Shown in pieces: positions 20,504 to 31,185 of a stretch of DNA of 64,000 nucleotides; the stretch's first letter is position 1; the number at the start of each line of letters is the position of its first letter. Made by a program: the position numbers and the translations under genes. This stretch comes from Papaver somniferum (lineage: Eukaryota > Streptophyta > Magnoliopsida > Ranunculales > Papaveraceae): the NCBI RefSeq assembly GCF_003573695.1, contig NC_039361.1, positions 85,950,149 through 86,014,148 of the forward strand, written 5' to 3'. Below the pieces are notes generated by a model that was given only the letters and a program-made list of their open reading frames with translations, was not told where the DNA came from and searched no databases.

Positions 20504-22863
20504 GTTCGAGTGCCATGCCATCGCAGCTTCACTGCCAGGTCAGCACTTTCGGTGCCTCGTCAGCAGTCCACGTCAGTACTTTCGGTGCCTCTTCAGCAGT
20601 CCACGTCAGCATGTTAGGGACACGTCATCCACGGTGCCACGTCAGCATATGCCCGCGTTGACTTCTTCCATCTCAGCGATCAGATTTTACACGGTGGATG
20701 CGACGTCAACATTATTTGTGCCACATCAGCATATAGTCAGCATTATCGTGCCATGTAGGCAGGGTCAAGCCATGTCAGCACATCCAAGGTGCCACGTCAG
20801 CATGTATCCAGTCAGTAACATTGTGTTGCCACGTAAGCATACTGTTTTCTGCAACGTCAGCAATCTATACAGTTAGCCGAGCCACGTCACCATCCAGCGG
20901 GTGACATGTCATCGGTGGTTTCTTTGTCAGCAATGCCACATCAGCACAGTTACTCTTGTCAGCACTGCCACGTCTGCAATAACACGCGCGCTTCGTTCAA
21001 ATCTTGTTTCGTCAATAACTTCTTTGTTTAAGTCCGAATTGAGTGATTTCTGGCTCCTTAGAATCGTCTTTCGATTCACTACAGCATGGAAGAAAAAATT
21101 TCTGTGTTCGAAAAACTTTTATGTTCACTTAGGGCAACAACATGATCGAGTTCGAGGGTCGTGGATAGCGACAAAATCGATTTCGAGGTTCGTGATCAGC
21201 GACATGATCGAGTGCAAGATGAGGATTGCCTAGGCCCTTCAATACTTAGCCTTGCATCACATCGCAACCACCTAAAGCCTCACCTTGCACGTGAGCACAT
21301 AAGTCTTGCTCTTATCGCAAGCATAAAATCTCGCCTTGCACGCGAGTATGAAAGACTTGCACCTTGGCAAGCATAAAGTCTCGTCTCAACCAAGATCCCA
21401 ATGCCTGATATTGTTCCAAAGACTCGTACTCAACATAAGCAATGGCCAGCCTTCCCGAGCAGCGAGCGCTTTACGTTGCGAGCAAAAAGCCTTGCCCAGC
21501 CGCAAGCACACACTACATTCCTTTCAAGACTCGGCTAGCTCTCGAGCATCACAATTCCACCACGTGGAAAAAAGTCTCGTCTAGTACGTGAGCAAATTTT
21601 ATTGCAGGTTATTACAGTTGGGGGCATCTTTGTAATGTCTCTACTCACGCTTGAGGGAGATTCCAAAAGAAAAAATCACGATGGAACCATAAATAAGATG
21701 GCAACGGAAAAGATACATGATCATAAGCCCAGAGCCGTTTAGCAAGTGATGAACGGATATAATAGATCTAGTTCCTGCTTCACATGGGGGCGTCTTTTCT
21801 ATTTGAGAATATTTCTACAGATATTGGGGGTGGCTAAAGTGGCCCCGAGCATGCAATCAAAAGCAAATTGTTTAAATAAGTCGAACAATAGAAGACATCT
21901 TTTTTAGTATCATGGCAAGTAATGGGGGAGGCTAAGGTTGAAGTAACAAACACCTGGGGAGGTAAGTCCTCACCGATTCTTATATTACAAATCAAGTTTA
22001 TAGTCACAATTTAGGGAAATTTCGCATGTATTTATTACAGAAATACTTGCATTGTTTTTCTATTAAAGAGAAAAAACAAAAACAAAGTGTTTTGCTTGTC
22101 AAGGAAATAGTTGCAATGTTTTTCTAGAAAAGAGAAAAGCAAAGACAAAGTGTTTTGACAGAAGTACTTCAAGAATAAGAGTAAAATGTTTCAATAAAAT
22201 ATGAAGCAAAAGGAAATATATGACAAAAAGCTATAGCCGGTCAACCTGTACACTGGAGATTGTTCTACGCCAGTACGAGGGAATGTAGGCAATAACTGTG
22301 CCTAACAAGTTACGGGAGCAACCTGCATTTGAGTTAAATCTGCAATATCTTACCTAAGAGATGGAGCAAAACGTTCCAAAGCAAGACTGAAGTAATTGGG
22401 CAATTAACGTGCATGGTTAGCTACTGGTGGTACCTACATTCGAAAAAGTGGAAAACAGATAAATAAAATGTTATTCTACGAAAGAGAAACAACAAAGTGG
22501 CTGGTCACTAACTCTAGGTCAAAATAAGTAAGTGCTAACAGAGAGTACATCTTCACGTCAAGCATCACATGCCGGTACGTGCGTAAAATTATATAAGAAA
22601 TTTTTTAATACATTATTGGTACTTTGAACGTGTTTCCAGTGTGCTAGGTACCTGCAGTATGAGGGTGCATGGAAATCTTAAAGTATAATTTATATACTTA
22701 GAAATGTTGACATAAACCCGGGCACACTCCGAAAAGTTAGCAACGCTATATTCGCGGCAAGATGATCGTAAAAGTAACAAGGTCATCGTAGGCACACTGC
22801 GACGGATAGTCGGGATTATACTCTTCTTAATTCTTTAACAAGTTGAGAATTAAGAGGGGGGGA
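20504..22863 (+). other. Second, 5'-truncated copy of the E internal region
   Basis: It matches 14320-16638 from TTCGAGTGCCATGCC onward. It includes the second CCACGTCAGCA cluster (20505-20995), the ACCTTGCACGTGAGCACATA block near 21281-21300 and the TTGCAATGTTTTTCTAGAAA block. It ends in the polypurine tract AATTAAGAGGGGGGGA at 22848-22863. No gene is seen. Confidence 0.8.
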
Positions 22864-24084
22864 TGTTTGTACCCTATTTAAATAGTGTACGTGCATGCCG
22901 CACAAGCTATTGAATAGCGTCAACCCTTGGGTTTATTGAGAAAACCCACTGGGCTTATTGAAGAATCCCAGATCAGACTTATTGAGGAAGTCCGGAGGTT
23001 TATTTAGGAAACTAACCCGTGGGTTTATTGAGGAAACCCACAAGGCTTATTGTGGAAGCCCATACCGGACTTATTGAGGAAGTCCGGAGTTTATTGAGGA
23101 AACCAACCCGTGGGTTTATTGAGGAAACCCACAAGGCATATTGTGGAAGCCCAGACCGGATTTATTGAGGAAGTCCGGAGGTTTATTATGGAAACCAACC
23201 CGTGGGTTTATTTAGGAAACCCACAGGGCTTATTGTGGAAACCCAGACCGGACTTATTGTGGAAGCCCAGACCGGACTTATTGAGGAAACCAACCCGTGG
23301 GTTTATTAAGGAAACCCACAGGCTTATTGTGGAAGCCCATACCGGACTTATTGAGGAAGTCTGGAGGTTTATTGAGGAAACCAACCCGTGGTTTATTGAG
23401 GAAATCCACAGTGCATATTGAGGAAGCCCACACCGGACTTATTGAGGAAACCAACCCTTATTAGGGAAACCCACATGGCTTAATATAGAATCCCAGTCTA
23501 GCTTGTTATAGAATCCCAAATGACTTATTGTGGAAGACATTTTGAGATAGACACAAATCTTGGAAGATAGACAAGAATCTTCCAAGATATTTATCAAATC
23601 TTGAAAGAGATAAATATGGATCTTTCAAGATAAATATAAATGTTGTGGGGATATACACAAATCTTGGGAAGATAATACGGATGTACCAAGATATATTCAA
23701 ATCTTGTCAAGATATACAAAGATCTTTCAAGATAAACAGGGATCTTCAAGGATAAGTATAAATCTAGGTAGTTATTTTGGATAACTACAAATATAGGGTT
23801 ATTATGGAACTAGATTAGGGTTTTTTGCCTATAAATAGAGGCCAAAAATCCAACTCAAAACACATGGAGTTCTAGGTTTTCTAACCTTTCAAGAATTATT
23901 GTAATCATCATATCCTTAAATTCTCTCTCTGTGGGATTCCCTCCGTGGACGTAGGCATCAATCGTTGAACCACGTTAAATTTGTTGTCTCCTTTTACTTT
24001 TCTTCAAATTGTTTTCCAACCCTAATTTTACATCATCAACATCAATCATCGTTTTGTGCCTAGAATTTACTTTGGTTACAAACA
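22864..24084 (+). repeat. 3' LTR of E (1221 bp)
   Basis: TGTTTGTACCC to GGTTACAAACA. It has a hairpin array at about 22924-23460, the second hairpin series at about 23553-23760, and a TATA box (TATAAATA, 23830-23837). Some stems here keep pairing through G-T contacts (CCGGATT...AAGTCCGG). Since U3 sits at the 3' end of the element's RNA, both arrays would be transcribed there. Confidence 0.92.
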
Positions 24085-24089
24085 GTTGT
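24085..24089. other. Target site duplication of E, right (GTTGT)
   Basis: Matches 12531-12535 exactly and starts directly after the LTR end. Confidence 0.75.
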
Positions 24090-24132
24090 TCTTTTGTTCT
24101 TGCGAGAGGATGACAACATAATGGGGGTGAGT

Positions 24133-24529
24133 GAACGTAGCTAAAGCAAAAACCTTCCAACACATATTTAGAGAAATAGATAACCGAGTTAAACTCAGCT
24201 CGAAATATCAAATGTGTATATATAAAATTCTATATAGCTATACGACTTAATCTCATTAGGATATAAAATATAATGGACTTCTGAGTGATAGATAAGTTTT
24301 AGTCTCCATATAACTTTTGATGATGAAGTTCTCCAAGCTCTCCTCAGTAGATCTTCGTCTTCAATCGATGAACGCCGTGAAGTCTAAAGCTCAACTACAC
24401 ATTCTATCCTAATCCGAGACGTAGTTATAAATATATTAGAAATCAAGACTTATAGTTTGGATCACCTAAACTTGACAAACAAGCTTGAGATAACAACACT
24501 TACGAGTTCGACCGAGCAATGCTCTAACG
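24133..24529 (-). repeat. Family A LTR fragment
   Basis: The first roughly 400 bases of an A-type LTR, minus orientation: landmarks CCAACACATATTTAGAG, CTCGAAATATCAAATGTG and GACCGAGCAATGCTCTAAC. The stretch just before it (24085-24132) resembles family B internal sequence near 48780-48817, the site E inserted into. Confidence 0.8.
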
Positions 24530-24844
24530 GTAATTACAAGAGAAATAAAGAACATAAAAGAGCACAATCTATTGTGTTCATAAATCATCCTAAGGATGTT
24601 TTTGTTATCTGTGGTGAGATTAACACTCACCCCAACACACACTGAATAGACTTGTTGCCCAAAATCCTATATGTGACGAGGCATAAACTTGGGAAGAATT
24701 TTTAAGTCTATTCTTTTAGTAGGTAACAGTAAAATCATGATCGATATCTTTCACTGTTTTTGGGATAAATATATTAGGTTCCCATAAACCTTAATATATT
24801 GCTCCTTGATTTTCTCCTATCATATGTCATATATCTTGACTATA

Positions 24845-25144
24845 ATGGAGAAATCGGTGAAAGAAGTTTCATCTCTAGATGATTTGGCACTTTGTGCATC
24901 AGTCATGACTGAAACTCAAGATGCTCTACAACCTGGTAATCTTCAAGATTCTCTAAGAAAACAGATTCTCACTGTTAGAAGTTGTATTAGGCATCATAAA
25001 CTAATGATCAAGGATTCAAAATAAGTACTTGCTGATCTTCAATCACAATTGTTAGAGATGAACCAACTTTCTATTGGAAAGGAAAGTGCTCGGAAGAATT
25101 TTAACCCAGAATTCGAAAGTGACGTCCTCATGACACACGATTGA
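24845..25144 (+). pseudogene. Small coiled-coil type ORF of family B
   Basis: About 99 codons, starting MEKSVKEVSSLDDLALC and ending FESDVLMTHD. One in-frame TAA (25022-25024) follows HHKLMIKDSK, after which the frame continues VLADLQSQLLEMNQL. The composition is helical, with regular Leu/Ile spacing. The place between gag-like sequence and the 3' LTR is the same as for the coiled-coil ORFs of family A, but I see no clear sequence similarity. Function unknown. Confidence 0.45.
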
Positions 25145-25220
25145 AATAAAATTGACATCAATGTATTGATTTATTTCGATATCTTTGTATATGGTCTATT
25201 TTAGAGTCCAAATTTGTACA

Positions 25221-25966
25221 CCCCTCCAAAACCAGGGTGCACATTCCGGCCTTTGTAATTGGCTGAAATTTAGGTAAGTGGTTTTCATTTCTCTTTCTTA
25301 TTTTATCTGTTCCCCTAAAATTTTGTTGAAAAAAGAAAAAACCAAACTCCATTAACAGCACTTATGTCGTCTTTGATCCTTGTCTTCTATTTTTCTGTAA
25401 TTTCATTATCCAAAGTTCAAGAGATTGAAGTGTGCGTAAAATATGAAGGTTTCGAATCAAAATTTATTACAAAATTTAAATATTCCAACATGTTGGCATA
25501 AAAGACCATGATTCAGACAGACATTGAGAGGAAAAAATGTGAACAGAGAAATAAAGTATAACTGCTCAAAAGCTTTTGTAAGCAAATTTTTGTTGTAGCA
25601 ACGGCTAAGTTTTTCAATGATGATCATCTCTAAGTGCCACTGATCATTTGGGTCGTTTTTTTTTTCTCTTTGATCCGCATATAGACCGGTTTTGAAAGGA
25701 GAAAAGATTGACCTGGAAGTATTAAAACCAAAAGAATTGATGTTCCTAATTACTGCCAGTCTTGTGATTATACCGTAAACTATAAGCTCTTGATGAAAAA
25801 CTCCATGAGTAAGAAAAAGAAATGACAAGAATGAAAGAAGAAGCATTAATGGGGATTTCGTGATTTGTGCGAATAAATAAAAAGCGTATTCTAAGGAAAA
25901 AAAACCGTTATGCTCAATTTTAAACCAATTGCAATGGACGGAATGTGCACCCCGGTTTTAGAGGGG
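25221..25966. mobile_element. TIR element, 746 bp, non-autonomous
   Basis: The left end CCCCTCCAAAACCAGGGTGC and the inverted right end CCCCTCTAAAACCGGGGTGC match over about 50 bases with scattered changes, both continuing with ACATTCCG. ATTTGT occurs just outside each end (25212-25217 and 25970-25975) and may be a decayed target duplication. There is no transposase. It resembles a MITE or gene-carrying small DNA transposon. The superfamily is not assigned. Confidence 0.7.
25457..25846 (-). CDS. ORF inside the TIR element, signal-peptide-like start
   Basis: 129 residues. The first about 18 residues (MLLLSFLSFLFLTHG) look like a secretory signal, and VFHQELIVYG follows. The rest has no motif I recognise and few cysteines (four). 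It lies wholly within the TIR element, so it could be a captured fragment of a host gene for a secreted protein, or a chance frame. The hydrophobic start is the only real evidence. Confidence 0.3.
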   Translation of the reverse strand: MLLLSFLSFLFLTHGVFHQELIVYGIITRLAVIRNINSFGFNTSRSIFSPFKTGLYADQREKKNDPNDQWHLEMIIIEKLSRCYNKNLLTKAFEQLYFISLFTFFPLNVCLNHGLLCQHVGIFKFCNKF

Positions 25967-26926
25967 ATCATTTGTTTTGTCACAAAAAATATTGGTTTAA
26001 ACAATTACGGAATCATTTGTTTATTCCAATTGATTCCGAGTAAGAGAAACTAAGTTAATTTTGATCTTAATTAGACTTATCAATTTGAGGATTCGGTTAT
26101 TCAAGTCTAATCGAATGCCTTGACAAGAAAAACTAGTTAACTAACCTAGTGTTTGTCTTGTCTAAAGGGAAAGGTCTAAGTTATTGTCTGAATAATTAGA
26201 GCCTGATGAGAAAAATAAAGTTAATTCTGATTTTTATTTTGGTCTTGTCGAATGAACCGATTGTGTATGTGTTCTAACTGTAAACCAAAAGTTTTGGTTA
26301 ATCGGTTCAACAAGGGAATTAAGTATCTTAGTCGATTTGTTGGACTACACGGAAAATTGATTCAGGAAATTGTTTCCTTGATAACATATTGAAACTAAAT
26401 TACTTTTGTAGTTTCGGTTTTAATATTGGTTATCTAAAATGGTATGTGAAACCTTCACGCTTAACTCTTATAGGTTATATACAAGTCTTTTAGATTTGTA
26501 AGATCCTTTCGGTTTGTCTTTTATTTGCTCGAACCTTTGTGATTTTGTGACAAAAAGGGGGAGAAATATATGGAGTAAACAAGTGATTTTTAATCATTGG
26601 GAAATGACAATTGTGCTTAAACGTTATATCTAACGAAAGAGTTTAGCATTGACTAAGAGGGATAAATATATCATATTGTTGTGTGGTAATTCTTATTACA
26701 AAAGGGGAATAACAAAGATGTTCGGATTGAATATTTGCCTAGCTTTCCTTTAGGGGGAGTAAAAGCTTTTGTTATTCAAATGTCAACAACATTTATTGAT
26801 TGAATATATGCAGGTTATTGTGATGTTGAAACTTGGAATCAAGCATATGAAGAATGAGTTATTTATATATCGTTTAGCTCCATATGTAATAAGAGTTTTG
26901 TCACTAAAATTGACAAAGGGAGAGAT

Positions 26927-27726
26927 TTTTAGAGCATAGCTCGGTTGAAATCACCTAGCATTTGTATGTCAATATTAGTTTTCATATTTTAGTATCAAAA
27001 CTCATCTAGAGTCGCTTGATTAAATAATAGAGTCAACTTCGTTTAGGTTAGACTAGAAAGTATAGGAATATTGATACGTACAAGTATTACTCCGAAGACC
27101 TGAAGAATGAGAAGAAGTAACGAACTACAACGACGACATCATCCTTCCACTTGAGGTTAGTAATACTGACTTGAATTTGTTTCATTCCTAACGTATCTTT
27201 CAAGTCGTGCATATTAAAAACATAACTGTGAAGTTGTACATACTGTACATATTGTATATAATACTCTAGTGATGTGACACGGTCATAATGGTATGATCAT
27301 AGTATTAAGGAATTAGACTATGAAGTATAACGCTTATCTTTTGAGCTTCGTATATATGACATCAACATAATCTTGTATATAGTTTTATGATTACGTGTAT
27401 AGGTTATGGTGAAGATTTCATCCTAGGAAACAATATTTTACATTTGTTTAAAGGAAGTACATACATGAATTTGTTTCATGAATCGAAAGAGAAATGAATA
27501 GGTTTATTGGCCCGGTTATTCATTGCATATTCTTTGATGACCAATACGTGTGAGTTTGTAGAACCGATCTTACCTCAGGTTATGTATCTTGGTATAACCA
27601 ATCACAATACCTATATGATTTGGTATGAGCGGTCCTGGTAATTGGTGTAACCGATCCTAAGTAATCACCATGAGATGGTATGATCGATCCTTGTAATTGA
27701 TGTGACTGATCCTAGTAATTGGTGTT
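26927..27726 (+). repeat. Family B LTR, first 800 bp
   Basis: Starts TTTTAGAGCATAGCTCGG (TG mutated to TT) right after the polypurine tract. It ends where element C begins. The last 130 bases iterate GGTAATTGGTGTAACCGATC-like units, the variable motif of family B. Confidence 0.85.
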
Positions 27727-28451
27727 TGTTGGAAATATGGGAATCCATTGTGTGTGTGTGCATGCCAAAAGTCCATATTGGGTGGATGAGTAAAGTCATA
27801 TGCTTGACTTTGTCAAAGGAAAAATACTTCTCCAACTAACCAAGCCATGGTGAAACATGTGTCTTGTTTCTTTCCACCATGTATTTTCATGATGCTAACA
27901 AGTGTTTAATCACTTACTCCATGTGTTTACTCCATGCTAAAAGAGTGTTAGAACTTTCTCTAAGTGTTTGGTTCTTCCTTGAGACTTTCCAAGAGAGGAT
28001 ACTTGAAGTTTAAGTATAAACAGGCTTCTAGTTTCATTTGTTGAAACAATAATAAGAAGTAGAAGAAAATACTACAACTCAATAGTAGTGAGTTTAGCAA
28101 GAGATAAACCAATTATGGAGAATAAGCTAGAGAGTTCCAAGTGTGCATTCTAGTTATCTAGCAAAGTCTTCTAGTATTCAAACATTAGTTGTAGAATCAC
28201 CAAAATTTCTTAGTGTCCCTTGGAGAAGAAGTTGAAGTTCTATACTGTATTTATTTTGTGGAAATATAGTTTGTGCTCATTTTTGTGGCACCTACTCACC
28301 GCCGAGTTTGAAGGTTCAAGAACGTGAAACGCAAGTGTTCTGTTGGTTCGACGTCATCCTTATTTGGAGCGATTACAAGGTACGAAATAATAACCCTCTT
28401 CCGCAATTGATTTGTTCAACTAACGTATATATTCATTATATATGACTAACA
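27727..28451 (+). repeat. 5' LTR of C (725 bp)
   Basis: Starts TGTTGGAAATATGGGAATCC and ends TATGACTAACA. A TATAAA at 28015-28020 (AAGTATAAACAGG) is a plausible TATA box. The sequence next to it at 28452 is a copia-like primer site. Confidence 0.82.
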
Positions 28452-28465
28452 TTCGCATCAGAGCC
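28452..28465 (+). other. Primer binding site of C
   Basis: TTCGCATCAGAGCC sits directly after the LTR. It matches the copia TGGTATCAGAGC type with changes in the first half. Confidence 0.7.
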
Positions 28466-29201
28466 TTTTATGCGTTTTCGTTAATTTTTGAACCATGGAC
28501 TAAACAGCCATTCCCTGAAAGGACTATGACCTAAAATTAATTACGTGGAGCCATCACCTTTGTGGTTCAATCTGTTCCAATTTTTGGCCTTACACAGACC
28601 ATCCAATGGACCATGGACTAAACGGCCTATGCCGGAAAGGACTATGACCTAAAATTAATTAAGTGAAATCATCGCCTTTGTGGTTGATTTAATTAATTTC
28701 ATACATTACCTTTGTGGTGGATTTAATTAATTTCATATAAATATAACATGCATGATATTAATAATTTTAAATATGATTAATTTGTTGAATCATGTTGTTT
28801 AATTTAATATCATAAGTTATATCTAGGAACAATTAATTAATGTTTATTGATCATAAGTGTCTTTCTCAAGAAAAATACTTAGTGTATGTATATTACTTAG
28901 CGTACTTTTCATTGCTTCTGAAACGGGACAAATTATTTATTTTTCATTAGTTGAAGATAATTTCACTTGCTTTATTTGCATTAGTTGAAAATATTTTCAT
29001 TTTCTTTATTTTCATTAGTTGAAAATAATTTCCCGAAACAGTACATATTATTGCTTTATTTTCGTTAGTTGAAAATAATTCGTGAGCGAGGTACTTTAAA
29101 AATTACTAACAAGAAACTCTTGATTTCGTGTATTTTTCCACATGATGTACTTTGAAGTTTATTTGTCTCCGTTGGTAGATAACTTATATCATATGTTGGT
29201 T
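28466..29201 (+). repeat. C leader with duplications
   Basis: A block of about 119 bp is duplicated (28492 and 28611), sharing ACCATGGACTAAAC and GGACTATGACCTAAAATTAA. Further right, TTTTCATTAGTTGAAAATAA-type units of about 45 bp recur about four times (28945-29085). No gene is seen. The leader continues after D at 38136-38362. Confidence 0.75.
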
Positions 29202-29206
29202 GATTC
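29202..29206. other. Target site duplication of D, left (GATTC)
   Basis: GATTC here equals GATTC at 38136-38140, directly flanking the outer ends of the two D LTRs. Confidence 0.92.
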
Positions 29207-30688
29207 TGATGCGTGTCGTAACCACAAAAAATTAATTAAGATATTTTCCACTAATTAACTGGTAACATAATGGTAGTAAGAGATCGTTCCCACAGAGACC
29301 TGTGTAATTGATATGTTATTTAGATAGCAAAACAAAGTAAAAGGGGGATTGGTTTATGAAATAAATAAAAGATAAGAAGAGAATAAGATAAAAGGGATGA
29401 TCAAGGAATACTTCGCCGTTACCAAGTGTAATCGGATTAAAATACTTATCTATCTTTCGTTAGAACCATTCATCACCAACCGTAGAATAACATCTAGATC
29501 AGTGTTATCCTCAAAACTCTTTCTATCACTGGATACGGAAGTTCTCGACTACCATATTCTATTCAACGAACCACCAAGTAGTAGATCACTCAAGGTGTAA
29601 TCCAATCGAACGCTTTAAGCTTTGTCAATTTAGGTTGATCCCAGTAGTTAAACTCTTAAATCAAGGTACACTTGTTGATGTTATCTTCACTCCCAATAGC
29701 TCCAAAGAATCCCTCTGCAAGGTCCCGCGATGTCTACTTGTGTAGAGAGTCAATCGACGATTACTAATCTCATAACTCAATACTAGCAATAGAAGAATCA
29801 ATAAACTAATCTAGTATGCATTCCAAATCAATCTAAGAATTAATTGTAAACAATAGATATGGTGAAAACAAACGATGATGATTAAAACTCCGGACAAACT
29901 TGTATAATAATAAAGCTTCACGTCTAGAACATCGAATTCATCCTTAACCAATAAAGGTTTAGAAACTCATGATTACACAATTACCCGGTTCCCTCCTAAA
30001 GGGGTAAACCCTAGGTTTTTAATGAAGAACGAAAGTATAATATGAGATTGATATATGTTAATTGTTGGGGAAGTCCCCTTATATATTTTTCATGAGATCT
30101 AAGTATTAAAATCCATTCGGGACCGTGTTTCCTTGATTTGGAAGTCAAAATACGTCATAAGGGACCCCATAGGTTTGTCTTAGTCGGCGTTGTCGAGTTC
30201 CTCAAAGCAATACGGAAAGTTGTGCTCAAAAATAAACCTTCTCTGCCTGAAATACGACTACTTTCGGTATTGCTAAAGCAATGCCGAAAGTGGTGCTGTA
30301 GATTGCAGTTTTACGTCTCGATTGTTTTGGCCGTAACTTCTTCGTCCGAACTCGGAATGACCTCATTCTTTCGCCATTCTCTTCAAGATGGTAATAAAAA
30401 ATCCTGAATTTGGATGAGTTGAACTTAGTCTTCTTTTCTTTCTTATGTTTTCGACTTTCTTTACTTCTTTTCGTCGCACTTCTTCCTTTTCTTTTGGCTC
30501 TAAACACTTGGATCTTTGGAGAACTTCATTTTATAGCTCTTTTGCAGCCATTTTCACTATTCTTAGGATGATTCACATGATATGGCACATAAACTAGAAA
30601 ATAATCATAATAACAAGTAATATGCAAGAATTATAACTAAAACAAGTATGCATTTGACATTCTAAACATGTGAATTAAGAACTTATCA
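29207..30688 (-). repeat. 3' LTR of D (1482 bp)
   Basis: Plus strand TGATGCGTGTCGTAACC to ACTTATCA. A TATA box candidate is at 30078-30085 (minus TATATAAGGGG). TTCGTCCGAACTCGGAATGA lies near 30340. The matching LTR is at 36694-38135. Confidence 0.92.
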
Positions 30689-31185
30689 AATTCCCCCACA
30701 CTTAGTTTTTTCTACTCCTCAAGAAAACTACCTAAAATACAATAACTCCATGTCGTCGAGGATACGTTTGCACTTAGAATGTGCAACAGGCCTTTAAACC
30801 CATAGGTGTCCCTAGTGGACGATTTATAGTCTCGTGAGGGCTTACGAGAGATATACCCACAAAACCTGCTCCAACTTCAAAGCGTTCTAGCGTCCCAAGC
30901 ATCCAAAGAGCTATGAGGACATAGAGTTTCTGCATGCAAGTAATAAGAAGTTAGAAATACCAAAGAACATATTCTCATTCTTAAATGTTGAGTGACAAAT
31001 GACCACACCATAATGAGAGCACGCGTGTTTGAGAGCGATCAATAAGCATTTCGCCTCGACTTCTGCCTCACTTAAAAGGATTTTATAATAATTGCTCTTA
31101 ATAGGACGGCTTTTTTATGGGTCTCAATGTGTGCAGGTAGGAATGAAGAGATAATCCTACACACATTGAATGGTGGGAAGGAAAC
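30689..31185 (-). other. D internal region, polypurine-tract side
   Basis: Begins with the polypurine tract (plus strand AATTCCCCCACACTTAG). No gene is seen. It ends with GAAAC, the left target duplication (31181-31185) of the solo LTR. Confidence 0.75.

Larger units (their letters stand above)
12536..24084 (+). mobile_element. Composite non-autonomous LTR element E (11.5 kb)
   Basis: Order: 5' LTR 12536-13750; primer site; internal region to 16638; first 241 bp of an LTR at 16639; an antisense copia body at 16880-20503; a second partial copy of the internal region from 20504; 3' LTR 22864-24084. The ends are TGTTTGTACCC and its near-complement TTACAAACA, and the whole is flanked by GTTGT. 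No pol is present in either internal copy, so movement would need enzymes in trans. The structure looks like a tandem LTR-internal-LTR-internal-LTR derivative that later gained and lost sequence, or a chimera formed during reverse transcription. The superfamily is not certain. The primer site (TTGGTGCCGACTAAGGGGG) is not of the copia type. Confidence 0.85.
24530..26926 (+). mobile_element. Family B internal region, plus orientation, partial
   Basis: Matches the inverted internal region at 47492-48815, for example GAATGCCTTGACAAGAAA and TTATTGTCTGAATAATTA. It ends in the polypurine tract TGACAAAGGGAGAGAT (26911-26926) just before an LTR. It carries a small ORF and a TIR element (separate entries). 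No gag or pol is seen here. Confidence 0.75.

Noticed and set aside
23110..23421. 103-residue open frame in the 3' LTR of E
   Set aside because: It is a translation of the hairpin array and is not conserved as a frame in the 5' LTR.
25340..25470. Plus-strand peptide with a hydrophobic leader (MSSLILVFYFSVISL)
   Set aside because: Only about 45 codons, with no cysteine pattern. Kept as a remark under the TIR element and not as a gene.
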